Assembly: GCA_046294915.1 (NCBI GenBank)
Contig: JBKBOE010000019.1
Location: forward strand, 1 to 42,822
Reading direction: 5' to 3'
DNA: 42,822 nt
From: UBA2336 sp046294915
Lineage (GTDB): Bacteria; Bacteroidota; Bacteroidia; Cytophagales; Cyclobacteriaceae
In this document: in pieces, positions 8,878-16,791 of the stretch
Numbering within the stretch: position 1 is the stretch's first letter
Layout of the letters: each line of letters begins with the position of its first letter
Translations under genes and position numbers: made by a program
Notes under the pieces: generated by a model
The model's database searches: none
Told to the model about the DNA's origin: nothing
Seen by the model: only the letters and a program-made list of their open reading frames with translations

Positions 8878-9067
8878 TGGTCAAAGTTATAGGAATTGCG
8901 AGAATAGCCATAGGGTTTGATTAACCGTTTGTCAGCATAAACTACCGGAGTTAGAAAAAGTATTCAACGATTTTGAGGTATATCTAATTTCCGCTTTTTC
9001 GTGAATACCTTGCTAACCAACTGTTTCACATAAAGCTTTATGCCTTAACAAGAATTTATCTGTTTCT

Positions 9068-9640
9068 ATGAGTACACCCCGAAAAATTCAGAAATTAAAG
9101 TTTCACTCTTCCGAAAAAACGGAAACCGTACGTGGCTTTAAAGCAAGTGATGGCCAACGCTATGCCGTTACTAATTTTGGACGTATCGTTGCCTTTTGGA
9201 ATTCTCACGACAACGGATATTTCATGAAATACAGTTTCATTAAACAATATCCCGGCATTCAACTACGCAAAAACGGGAGAAGCTACGGATTTCTGGTACA
9301 CCGCCTGGTGGCCGAATATTTCTGCGAACGCCCCAGCGCTGCCCATAAATTTGTTATACACCTTGACCACAAAAAAGAAAACAACTACTACCGAAACCTG
9401 AAATGGGTTACGCGCGATGAAAAAAACGCGCACATGGTAAAAGATCCGAACTACATTAAATCAAAAGCTCAGTATTCGGGCCGCGGACAGAAACTTACCA
9501 CGGATCGGGTGAAACTGATTAAGCGTAAACTGGCCGAAGGAAAAACGCGCATGAAAATCATCGCTAAACAATTTGGAATCTCAGAAATGCAACTGTACCG
9601 GATTAAATCGGGGAAGAACTGGGGGCATGTAAAGGTATAG
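9068..9640 (+). CDS. Free-standing NUMOD4/HNH endonuclease-like protein with C-terminal HTH
   Basis: The 190-residue protein has three parts. A NUMOD4-like segment (about 18-42, with YAVTNFGRIVAF) is followed by an HNH fold (about 76-125), containing VHRLVAEYF, then IHLDHKKENN and NLKWVT. A C-terminal helix-turn-helix (about 143-185, KIIAKQFGISEMQLYRIKSG) completes it. This is the layout of HNH homing endonucleases. Here it is not inside another gene or intron, and no repeat or integrase flanks it, so it may be a domesticated nuclease or DNA-binding regulator. It is divergent from the hydroxyproline operon, with 190 nt between them. The catalytic His/Asn residues appear intact, so nicking activity is possible. 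Confidence 0.85.
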   Translation: MSTPRKIQKLKFHSSEKTETVRGFKASDGQRYAVTNFGRIVAFWNSHDNGYFMKYSFIKQYPGIQLRKNGRSYGFLVHRLVAEYFCERPSAAHKFVIHLDHKKENNYYRNLKWVTRDEKNAHMVKDPNYIKSKAQYSGRGQKLTTDRVKLIKRKLAEGKTRMKIIAKQFGISEMQLYRIKSGKNWGHVKV

Positions 9641-9696
9641 TCAGGTTCAGGCGTTTAGGTTTGCTTTGTACCTTTAAATAATTTTAATCTACACCT

Positions 9697-10980
9697 ATGA
9701 AAGCTCTCCGGCTTCTCCTCTTCATCCTGATGGCGGCATCAGGAACTATTGTGTATGTAACGCTTCATGCACAGGCCCAGGTATTCGTTCCGGTAAAACC
9801 TGAAGCAGCCGGTTTTTCTGCCGAACGGCTGAAGCGGATTGACAACATGGTTACCGATTTGATTTCCCGGCAGGAAATACCGGGAGCGGTAATACTCATT
9901 GTGCGCAACGGCAAAATCGTGTACCACCAGGCCTACGGCTATAGCGATGTGGAAACAAAAAAAGCCATGCAAAAAGACCACATCTTTCGCATTGCCTCGC
10001 AAACCAAAGCCATTACCAGCCTGGCGGTAATGATGCTGTGGGAGGAAGGAAAATTTTTGCTGGACGAACCGGTATCGAAATACATTCCCGAGTTCAAAAA
10101 CCCCAAGGTGTTAAAAACATTCAACCCTTCCGACAGCACATACACAGCCGAACCTGCCAACAAGGAGATCACCATACGCCATTTGCTCACCCACACCGCA
10201 GGTATTGATTACGCAGCCATCGGCAGTAAAGAGTTTAAGGCCATTTACGCCAAGGCGGGTGTTCCCAGTGGCATTGGTAATGATAAGGATGTGCTGGCCG
10301 ACAAAATGAAAATTCTGGGCTCGTTGCCGTTGAAACATGCGCCCGGTGAACGCTGGACGTACGGCCTGAACACCGATGTGCTCGGTTACTTGGTTGAAAT
10401 CTGGTCGGGCATGCCGTTCGATCAGTTCCTGCGCAAGCGCATTTTCGAACCGCTGGGCATGAGCGACACCTGGTTTTACCTGCCACCGGAAAAGCATGCG
10501 CGACTGGTGCCGCTTTATTCAGGAAAAGACGGGAAATTGGCCAAAGTTACCAGCCAGGCTTACGATAACGTAAATCCGGATTACCCGAAACTGGATGGAA
10601 AATATTTTTCGGGAGGTGCCGGGCTTTCCTCCACCGTGGAAGACTATGCTAAGTTTCTTCAACTCTTTTTGAATTACGGGCAGCACAACAACGGGCGACT
10701 GCTTAGCCGCAAAACGGTTGAACTCATGCTCACCAACCAAATCCCCACGCTTTCGGCTTCACCGTTTGGCCTGGGCTTCGGACTGGAAACAACTTCAAAC
10801 GACCATACCTCAGTTGTTTCTCTTGGAACGTTTTCCTGGGGCGGGGCCTTTAACACCCATTACTGGGCCGACCCGAAAGAGAAACTGATCGGACTCATCT
10901 TCACTAATATTTATGAAACGGCTCACTGGAGTATTGGCGAGAAGTTTAAAGTGCTTACCTATCAGGCAATAAATGACTGA
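9697..10980 (+). CDS. Exported serine hydrolase, class C beta-lactamase / esterase family
   Basis: The 427-residue protein begins with a signal peptide (LLLFILMAAS region, cleavage probably after HAQA near residue 27). It contains the penicillin-recognising fold's S-x-x-K nucleophile motif (Ser101-Gln-Thr-Lys104) and Y-x-N-type motif (Tyr222-Gly-Leu-Asn225). The loop LLTHTAGIDY is typical of EstB-like serine hydrolases. Members act as esterases, D-aminopeptidases or peptidoglycan-related hydrolases; a true beta-lactamase role is not indicated. The location is periplasm or outside. It converges with the pirin gene (16-nt gap). A TACCTTTA sequence at 9669-9676 resembles the Bacteroidota -7 box and suits transcription just upstream of the ATG. 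Confidence 0.9.
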   Translation: MKALRLLLFILMAASGTIVYVTLHAQAQVFVPVKPEAAGFSAERLKRIDNMVTDLISRQEIPGAVILIVRNGKIVYHQAYGYSDVETKKAMQKDHIFRIASQTKAITSLAVMMLWEEGKFLLDEPVSKYIPEFKNPKVLKTFNPSDSTYTAEPANKEITIRHLLTHTAGIDYAAIGSKEFKAIYAKAGVPSGIGNDKDVLADKMKILGSLPLKHAPGERWTYGLNTDVLGYLVEIWSGMPFDQFLRKRIFEPLGMSDTWFYLPPEKHARLVPLYSGKDGKLAKVTSQAYDNVNPDYPKLDGKYFSGGAGLSSTVEDYAKFLQLFLNYGQHNNGRLLSRKTVELMLTNQIPTLSASPFGLGFGLETTSNDHTSVVSLGTFSWGGAFNTHYWADPKEKLIGLIFTNIYETAHWSIGEKFKVLTYQAIND

Positions 10981-10996
10981 ACGTAATCTCTGATCG

Positions 10997-12034
10997 TTAC
11001 CGGTTATTTCTTGAAAAGGCCCTTACTTCTTCTCTTCCGTCAGGATACCGCGCAAACCGCTCTTTATCACCCGGGTGTATTTGCTCGTAATCCGGCCAGG
11101 GCCAGCCACCAAACTCCGTTCGCTGGTATTCATCAAAAGCATGTTGAATATCTTCCATGCGGTTACCTACAAACGGGCCGTGTTGTACAACCGGTTCGCC
11201 TATGGGCTTGCCCTGCAGAAACAGAAAACAACTCTCGGTAACTCCATTGATCAGCCTTGCCTTTATCTCTCCGTTTAATTCGATAGCCGCATGAGATGCG
11301 ATTTTTTGCCCGGATACCTCCACGTATTCACCGCTGTAAAAGAAAAGTGTTCGGTTAACCGAAGCAGAGGCTACGGGTAAGTTCCACTCCGCACCGGGCA
11401 CCATGGAAATTGTCCAGATGGCTACTTCATTGAAAGGATCGGCTGCCCAGGAATCCGGAGGAGGGGCCGGAGCTTTCTTTTCACCTATTGAACCCGCCAT
11501 GATTTGTATGCGTGTCACTTTCCCGTTTTTATCGGTAACACTAAGTTCGGGTATCGTTTCGCTCCAGAACATGGAGAAATAGGGATTAGCCTTTTTGCTT
11601 TTTTTCGGAAGATTAAGCCATAGCTGGAATAACTCCAGTGGGTTCTCCTTATCCCTGTTCAGTAAGGGGAACATCTCGGAATGCTGTACGCCTCTGCCGG
11701 CAGTCATCCACTGAACATCGCCAAAGCCAAAGCGACCAGCGGCACCCAGAGAGTCAGCATGATCAATTACCCCCTTTGTAACCACCGTAACGGTTTCAAA
11801 CCCGCAGTGCGGGTGAGCCGGGAAGCCCGGCACTTTTTTTCCATGGTACATGCGCCACCCCTGGCTGTTTGGTGCAAAATCGTGCCCGAGCGCCCTGCCA
11901 ACCAGCGAAGCGTTTGGTCCCATACCAGCATTACCCCGCGGGTAATTGTCTTTATGATGAACACAGAATAAAAACGGATCCTGGGTAGCCCAGGGAAAAC
12001 CAAGCGGCTTTATGGCTTTAACAGGATGGCTCAT
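10997..12034 (-). CDS. Pirin family protein
   Basis: A 345-residue bicupin of the pirin family. The N-terminal cupin carries the full metal-ligand set: His74 and His76 (HPHCGFETV), His118 and Glu120 (GRGVQHSEM). Metal binding (Fe in characterised members) and, in some, quercetinase-like dioxygenase activity are therefore possible. The length is at the long end for bacterial pirins (commonly 230-300), with a C-terminal tail of about 40 charged residues. It is cytoplasmic, with no signal peptide. It is convergent with the serine hydrolase and divergent from the CDF-like gene. No operon partner reveals its substrate. Confidence 0.92.
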   Translation of the reverse strand: MSHPVKAIKPLGFPWATQDPFLFCVHHKDNYPRGNAGMGPNASLVGRALGHDFAPNSQGWRMYHGKKVPGFPAHPHCGFETVTVVTKGVIDHADSLGAAGRFGFGDVQWMTAGRGVQHSEMFPLLNRDKENPLELFQLWLNLPKKSKKANPYFSMFWSETIPELSVTDKNGKVTRIQIMAGSIGEKKAPAPPPDSWAADPFNEVAIWTISMVPGAEWNLPVASASVNRTLFFYSGEYVEVSGQKIASHAAIELNGEIKARLINGVTESCFLFLQGKPIGEPVVQHGPFVGNRMEDIQHAFDEYQRTEFGGWPWPDYEQIHPGDKERFARYPDGREEVRAFSRNNR

Positions 12035-12077
12035 AGTCTTAAAGGTAAGATGTAATAATCGTTAACGAACAGACCGT

Positions 12078-12085
12078 TACCTTTG
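12078..12085 (+). promoter_or_regulatory. Bacteroidota-type -7 box for the CDF-like gene
   Basis: TACCTTTG matches the TAnnTTTG -7 consensus exactly and ends 7 nt before the ATG at 12093. Transcription would begin at or within a few bases of the start codon, implying a leaderless or nearly leaderless mRNA. No clear -33 TTG is seen. Confidence 0.45.
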
Positions 12086-12092
12086 TTCCGCG

Positions 12093-12743
12093 ATGTCAGC
12101 ATCCAACATAGCACGGGAAAAGAAACTGTACGGCATAGCGCTGGCATTGGCGGTGTTCACCATTCTGTACAACTTTGCAGAAGGCAGTATTGCCACGTGG
12201 TTCGGTTATGAAGATGAAACACTCACACTCTTTGGCTTTGGGGTTGATAGTTTCATTGAAATGATTTCGGGCATTGGTATTATGCACCTGGTGCTACGTA
12301 TCCGTCATCATCCAAACGCCAACCGCGATTCATTCGAGCGCACTGCGCTGCGGATAACCGGCACAGCTTTTTACCTGCTGGTAATCGGCCTGGTGGCCGG
12401 AGCTGCATTAGCCATTTACCTGGGTAAAAAGCCGGAAACAACATTCTGGGGGGTTATCATTTCAACCATCAGCATTATAGTAATGCTCGGCCTGATTTAT
12501 GGCAAACGGTATACCGGCAACCGGCTGAAGTCTGAGGCCATACTGGCCGATGCAAATTGCACACTGGTGTGCGTGTACATGTCGGTGATATTGCTTGTTT
12601 CAAGCGGATTGTACGAACTCACCGGCCTTCCTTACATCGATGCAGCCGGCACCCTGGGTTTGGCCTGGTTTTCTTACAAAGAAGGAAAGGAATGCTTTGA
12701 GAAAGCAGCAAGCGACAGGTATTGCAGATGTGATCATGATTAG
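12093..12743 (+). CDS. CDF-like membrane protein with altered metal site and no C-terminal domain
   Basis: The 216-residue protein has about six hydrophobic segments and the fold pattern of cation diffusion facilitator transporters. In zinc CDFs, TM2 supplies H/D-x3-D and TM5 supplies H-x3-D. Here TM2 reads Asp52-x3-Glu56 (GVDSFIEM) and TM5 reads Cys156-x3-Cys160 within ADANCTLVC, so the site would be Asp/Glu plus two Cys. The cytoplasmic metal-binding C-terminal domain is missing. The protein instead ends in a short tail with Cys, Cys, His and Asp (YCRCDHD). Either metal preference differs (a softer metal) or transport is lost. It is divergent from pirin with a 58-nt gap that contains a good -7 box. 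Confidence 0.82.
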   Translation: MSASNIAREKKLYGIALALAVFTILYNFAEGSIATWFGYEDETLTLFGFGVDSFIEMISGIGIMHLVLRIRHHPNANRDSFERTALRITGTAFYLLVIGLVAGAALAIYLGKKPETTFWGVIISTISIIVMLGLIYGKRYTGNRLKSEAILADANCTLVCVYMSVILLVSSGLYELTGLPYIDAAGTLGLAWFSYKEGKECFEKAASDRYCRCDHD

Positions 12744-12766
12744 TCGTTTGAGGTTAACTCAACACT

Positions 12767-13570
12767 TCAAATATCAGCCTTCTTCAGCTTCAGGTAACTG
12801 AGGTAGTTAAACAGGAACGTCCACCCAAGTGCAATGGCCACAGCCGAAAGGCTCACATAATCCTGAATCTCCTGGAAGGCATACCTTGCAAAGGGCATAG
12901 GAACAAGGTTCATGATCGATTCGAGAGGGAAAAACCGAATGACCCCGGGAAAATAGTTATCCAGATTTTCTTTGATGATTAATTCAATCAGGTAAGAATT
13001 CAATACTAAAATAATGCTTAATCCTGACCGCTGTACAAAAATACCCAGCATAAGGGCAAATGAAAGAAAGGCGAAAACTTCAAGGAAGTAAGCCGGAAAA
13101 AATTCTATACCCTTAAACAGGTAGGCCAAATCATACGATGGCGAATAAATAAGGCCGGTGGTGAATGCCACCAGAAACACAAGCACCATACTGAGTGCAC
13201 TCAGCACCACGTTAGTCAGTATTTTTGATGCGAGGAATTCCCATCGGCTCAGTCCGTCAATAATATTCTGCCGAATTGTACGATACGTGTATTCATTGGT
13301 TATGGAGATCACCGTCATAATGGCAATCATAATCTTCAGCAAGCCACTGGCCCATGCCAGGTTTTGCCACACATCCGGAAAATGATACAGCGGAATGCGG
13401 TTGATGTTGATGGACTGACCGAAACCTTCAACCGTGCGGGCCAACCACTTTAAAAACTCCATGCCACTGGCAGTAGCCATCAGCAACGTGAAAAAGTAAA
13501 GCCCGCAGATAATCCAGAACGTGCGGTAGCTCAGTAACTTCTTGAGATCGATTTTAAGAAGATGTAACAT
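12767..13570 (-). CDS. ABC-2 type transporter permease
   Basis: The 267-residue membrane protein has about six hydrophobic segments: a first one near residues 15-37 (FWIICGLYFFTLL), a cluster around 80-215 and the last near 240-258. It also has the ABC-2 feature of a large external loop after TM1. It follows the ATPase gene by 9 nt and so forms the membrane half of that exporter. It is the last gene of the sigma/anti-sigma/DUF4252 cluster. The substrate is unknown. By family it exports a lipid, peptide or antibiotic-like molecule, or acts in envelope maintenance. The ATG at 13570 precedes the short cytoplasmic N-terminus (MLHLLKIDLKKL) common in these permeases. Confidence 0.88.
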   Translation of the reverse strand: MLHLLKIDLKKLLSYRTFWIICGLYFFTLLMATASGMEFLKWLARTVEGFGQSININRIPLYHFPDVWQNLAWASGLLKIMIAIMTVISITNEYTYRTIRQNIIDGLSRWEFLASKILTNVVLSALSMVLVFLVAFTTGLIYSPSYDLAYLFKGIEFFPAYFLEVFAFLSFALMLGIFVQRSGLSIILVLNSYLIELIIKENLDNYFPGVIRFFPLESIMNLVPMPFARYAFQEIQDYVSLSAVAIALGWTFLFNYLSYLKLKKADI

Positions 13571-13579
13571 GTTGCAGGA

Positions 13580-14473
13580 TTATTCCGATTCAGACAAAAT
13601 TTCCAGAAACTGTTGCTCCAGGCTCTTTCGTCTGGTTACCAGGTGTGAAGCAACCACCCCCTTTTCAAACAGAAACCGGTTAAGATCTTTGCCGGTAAAT
13701 CCATCGCGCAGCGTAACCTGATAGCTGCCGTTTTCGCGGGCAACAGATGTGGTTCCCGAAAATGCTAGCAGAATTTCGTTCAGACCCTCTGCATCGGCAT
13801 TCACTTCAACCACTTCGGAACCGCTGCCCACTTCGCCCACCGGGCCGGTATAAATCAAATTTCCCTTTTTTAACACTGCAAAATGGGTACATACTTTTTG
13901 CACCTCATCCAACAGATGGCTGGCCAGGATAATGGTTTTACCTTGCACAGCAATTTTCCGGATTATCTCCCGTATTTCCGCAATACCCATCGGGTCCAGC
14001 CCGTTAGTGGGTTCATCCAGGATCAATACGGTCGGATCGTTGAGCAAGGCCGATGCAATAGCCAGGCGTTGCTTCATACCCAACGAGTAGGTTTTGTACT
14101 TATCGTCTTTGCGATCGGTCAGTTCAACCAGTTCCAGTACGCGCGGAATATTTTGTTCCGGGCACTGCTTAATCATGGCATTCAATTCGAGGTTCTTCTG
14201 TCCGCTGAGGTAGGGGTAGAAAATAGGATGTTCGAGCACAGCACCGATTTTCTTCCGGATGTGTGGTGTGGGTTCTTCGCCAAACCAGTAAAAATTTCCG
14301 GAAGTAGGATTCGTTACTCCCATTAACATTCCAAGCGTAGTGGTTTTGCCGCTGCCGTTAGGGCCAAGCATGCCAAATACCTGGCCGGATTTTACTTCCA
14401 GGTTCAGGCTATTAACCGCCCGGATACGGCCAAAGTGCTTGGTCAGATTTTGTATGGAAAGAACCGTTGCCAG
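13580..14473 (-). CDS. ABC-2 type transporter ATP-binding protein, non-AUG start probable
   Basis: The nucleotide-binding subunit for the permease 9 nt downstream. Walker A (GPNGSGKTT), the signature SLGMKQRLAIAS, Walker B (VLILDEPTNGLDP) and the switch His (LASHLLDE) are all present. The first in-frame ATG (14371) begins directly at Walker A and would remove the first strand and the aromatic A-loop residue. The frame stays open upstream and encodes exactly the missing family N-terminus (LSIQNLTKHFGRIRAV). No ATG, GTG or TTG lies there, only CTG at 14473 and ACG at 14467. I place the start at CTG 14473, 9 nt after the stop of the preceding DUF4252 gene, which allows translational coupling. 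The exact start is uncertain. Confidence 0.85.
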   Translation of the reverse strand: MATVLSIQNLTKHFGRIRAVNSLNLEVKSGQVFGMLGPNGSGKTTTLGMLMGVTNPTSGNFYWFGEEPTPHIRKKIGAVLEHPIFYPYLSGQKNLELNAMIKQCPEQNIPRVLELVELTDRKDDKYKTYSLGMKQRLAIASALLNDPTVLILDEPTNGLDPMGIAEIREIIRKIAVQGKTIILASHLLDEVQKVCTHFAVLKKGNLIYTGPVGEVGSGSEVVEVNADAEGLNEILLAFSGTTSVARENGSYQVTLRDGFTGKDLNRFLFEKGVVASHLVTRRKSLEQQFLEILSESE

Positions 14474-14482
14474 GTTATGAAA

Positions 14483-15022
14483 TTAAGGATTGTCTTCTTT
14501 GTCGCTATATCTGCGCCTGGCATTACGCTCAGCGAAGGTTTTTATTTTATTCCCGATGTCGGCACTCTCATCAATGGCTTTGTACAATGAAGTAATCTTG
14601 TTTAACGCTATCCGGCCTACAATATCCAGTACATACAAACTTGTTGAATCGTTTACCAGCACAACCATACCCTGTGTTTTACCTGCTTTTTCTTTCATGA
14701 GCACGTCCAGATTTCTTCCCTGGTAGCGGCTGGTCATTACCTCATCAAAGGATTCGCCACCATACGCTTTTTTGATACTCAGGTAATCAGCCGGTTTGAA
14801 GGTTTCTCTCTTCTCAATCATCAGAAACTTCATCTTCTCGATATCCCTGATTAACTCATCAAATTCCTTGCTCTCCGTTTGATTGATCATGCGCAAGGTA
14901 TTGTGATAAAAATACAGCGAAAACGAATCGCTGTACTTCTTCTGCAGGTTCTCGGTAACCTTGCTCTGAGCCAAAGCGAAAGCCGGAAGGCTGACCAGCC
15001 ACAAAAGCATTATTCGATTCAT
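14483..15022 (-). CDS. DUF4252 exported protein, second of two
   Basis: The 179-residue protein has a signal peptide (LLWLVSLPAFALAQ, cleavage near residue 19) and the mixed alpha/beta body of DUF4252. In this family strands such as LYVLDIVGRIAL and GMVVLVNDST alternate with helices. It belongs to a Bacteroidota family usually found beside ECF sigma/anti-sigma genes; the biochemical role is unknown. It lies 74 nt after the first DUF4252 gene, and its stop is almost contiguous with the ABC ATPase start. The two copies share layout but are clearly diverged, so they may form a pair or hetero-complex in the periplasm (inference). Confidence 0.85.
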   Translation of the reverse strand: MNRIMLLWLVSLPAFALAQSKVTENLQKKYSDSFSLYFYHNTLRMINQTESKEFDELIRDIEKMKFLMIEKRETFKPADYLSIKKAYGGESFDEVMTSRYQGRNLDVLMKEKAGKTQGMVVLVNDSTSLYVLDIVGRIALNKITSLYKAIDESADIGNKIKTFAERNARRRYSDKEDNP

Positions 15023-15096
15023 ACAAGGAGGGTTAAAACGATGGAAGCAACAGCAGGGTTTGCCTGTTGCTTCCGGTCCGTTACGTGTTTTCTGGT

Positions 15097-15633
15097 TTAA
15101 CTTTTCTTCTTTTTCTCCTCTACCTTCTCCAGTTTCTCCAGACCTTCCACATTCATTTTGCGGCCAATCCGGGATACCTGTTTCAGATCAATCTCACCAA
15201 ACAAACTCAGCAGCATAAAGTCCTGTCCATTACCGGAGAGCATAACCAGTTCGCTGATTTTACCCGGTGTTTTTTCCATAATGTAAAACTTCATGTCTTT
15301 GTCCTTATCGCGCACGGCCATTAACTCTTCATACTGGCCGGCACTGATTATACCGAAGGCTTCCTTATAGAGGTTGCGCGCATCGCTTGTATTCTCTTTT
15401 CCAATAATGCGCAGTCCTTTCAGTTTGCTGATGGCATCGAGCACCTCTTTGTCTTCGGGCGAATCGGCATCCATGTTGGTGAAGAGGTTGAACATTTTTG
15501 CCGATACGGTTACCTGCGTGGTAAACGAGTCATCGGTTGCATATTTGTTAAAGAACTTTGAAATCGCCTCGCTTTGGGCATACACTCCCGTACCTGCAGC
15601 GATAAACAGTAAAATGACTATACTTTTTTTCAT
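15097..15633 (-). CDS. DUF4252 exported protein, first of two
   Basis: The 178-residue protein begins with a signal peptide (IVILLFIAAGTGVYAQ, cleavage near residue 20). The DUF4252-type body includes LKGLRIIGKENTS and DFMLLSLFGEIDLKQVS, followed by a very basic/acidic tail ending in repeated Lys. It starts 19 nt after the anti-sigma-like gene. The position suggests it is controlled by, or feeds a signal to, that sigma system from the periplasm or outer membrane (inference). It has no lipobox cysteine. The function of the family is not established. Confidence 0.87.
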   Translation of the reverse strand: MKKSIVILLFIAAGTGVYAQSEAISKFFNKYATDDSFTTQVTVSAKMFNLFTNMDADSPEDKEVLDAISKLKGLRIIGKENTSDARNLYKEAFGIISAGQYEELMAVRDKDKDMKFYIMEKTPGKISELVMLSGNGQDFMLLSLFGEIDLKQVSRIGRKMNVEGLEKLEKVEEKKKKS

Positions 15634-15652
15634 GGCTATTAATTCAAGTGAT

Positions 15653-16186
15653 TTATAATTCTTTATCTTTTTTTAGTTGCGTCTGTATTTTTTCCTGAGC
15701 TTCATTAAAGGTGTTAATCTTTCTGGCTTGCTGTTCGGCCCGGGCAAAACCTTTTGAAATTATCTCCAAGGCCTTTTTGGTTTCTTCAAACGCTTTCTGG
15801 GGATCATCGAACGTATCTACCAGTTCACCGTTCACAGCAACGGATTCCGGTTTACGAAGTTCCTGGCGCACCAGGAAAACAGCCATAACCAGCACCGCCA
15901 CACCAGCGGCAATCCGAAGCGAATAGCTGATTAACGTGTTTACCTTTCCTGATTTTACCGGTGCGGTTTCGTTAACTCTTTTCAGAAACAATGCATCAAA
16001 GTTATCAGAAAGCGTACCCCGCTTTTGTGCTTCAAAGTACCTGAACAAATTTGCCGTACCCGTTAACTCACCGGGCACACTGCCTCCCCTGAAATAAGCG
16101 CGCAACTGCTCCTCTTCCTCCAGGGATGTTTCGCACGCCCAGTACTTTTTCAACAGTTCATCCAATTGGTTAGAGTCCATACGCAT
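15653..16186 (-). CDS. Probable anti-sigma factor with single transmembrane segment
   Basis: The 177-residue protein has a cytoplasmic N-terminal helical region (LDELLKKYWACETSLEEEE, about 6-26) typical of Bacteroidota anti-sigma proteins. One membrane segment follows (about 88-107, IAAGVAVLVMAVFLV) and then a periplasmic part with a long charged helix (about 125-177), probably coiled coil. It overlaps the end of the sigma gene by 17 bp, a standard sign of a sigma/anti-sigma pair. It should hold the ECF factor at the membrane until a signal arrives. No zinc-binding HxxxCxxC motif is visible. An alternative ATG at 16180 would shorten it by two residues. Confidence 0.82.
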   Translation of the reverse strand: MRMDSNQLDELLKKYWACETSLEEEEQLRAYFRGGSVPGELTGTANLFRYFEAQKRGTLSDNFDALFLKRVNETAPVKSGKVNTLISYSLRIAAGVAVLVMAVFLVRQELRKPESVAVNGELVDTFDDPQKAFEETKKALEIISKGFARAEQQARKINTFNEAQEKIQTQLKKDKEL

Positions 16187-16682
16187 TTATTTTTATCAAC
16201 TTCTCACGTACCGCATTTCGTGCCCTGAAAAGATTCACCTTTACCTGGTTCATATCCAGTTCAAGGGTTTCGCAGATTTCGTTGTACGTGTACCCTTCTA
16301 CATCCCGGAGGTGCATAACCAGCCGTTGTTTTTCAGGCAGAGCCGCTATTAACTCATTTACATGTTGCATGCTTTCGCTAAGTTCAGTTCGCACATCGGG
16401 TGTCAAATCGGTATGTTTTGCATCAAATCCATCGGCCATCGAAAAGGTTGCTTTCCGTTTATTGGATCTGAGTTTGTCTAAACTCAGATTTTTGGTTATC
16501 CGCATACACCACGCCTCCATATTTTGGATGTCGACAAGTTGTTCACGCCCGTTCCACACTTTTATAAAAACCTCCTGTACTACATCCCTGGCTTCCTCAT
16601 TATTGCCCAGCATGCGCAGTGCAAATCGATAAAGCTTGTTTTTTGCAGGAAGAACGCGGTTTTGAAAAGTTTCCAAATCCAT
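16170..16682 (-). CDS. ECF RNA polymerase sigma factor
   Basis: The 170-residue protein consists of sigma region 2 (about 18-85, with the RFALRMLGNNEEARDVVQEVF core and AWCMRITKNLSLD) and region 4 (about 110-160). Region 4 contains LPEKQRLVMHLRDVEGYTYNE and the DNA-recognition helix near MNQVKVNLFRARNAV. Regions 1.1 and 3 are absent, as in ECF factors. It heads a six-gene same-strand cluster: sigma, anti-sigma, two DUF4252, ABC ATPase, ABC permease. Its own promoter lies in the 109-nt gap to the divergent DUF2007 gene, and autoregulation is likely by analogy with other ECF systems. Confidence 0.93.
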   Translation of the reverse strand: MDLETFQNRVLPAKNKLYRFALRMLGNNEEARDVVQEVFIKVWNGREQLVDIQNMEAWCMRITKNLSLDKLRSNKRKATFSMADGFDAKHTDLTPDVRTELSESMQHVNELIAALPEKQRLVMHLRDVEGYTYNEICETLELDMNQVKVNLFRARNAVREKLIKINAYGL

Positions 16683-16791
16683 ACTTTCAAATCCATTAAC
16701 CAGACGCCCGCACGATTTAATTGTTACAGGTTATTGCAAAAGTTTTTTATGCGCATATTTAATCAACATTTACCGGGCAATCCGGGTAGCC

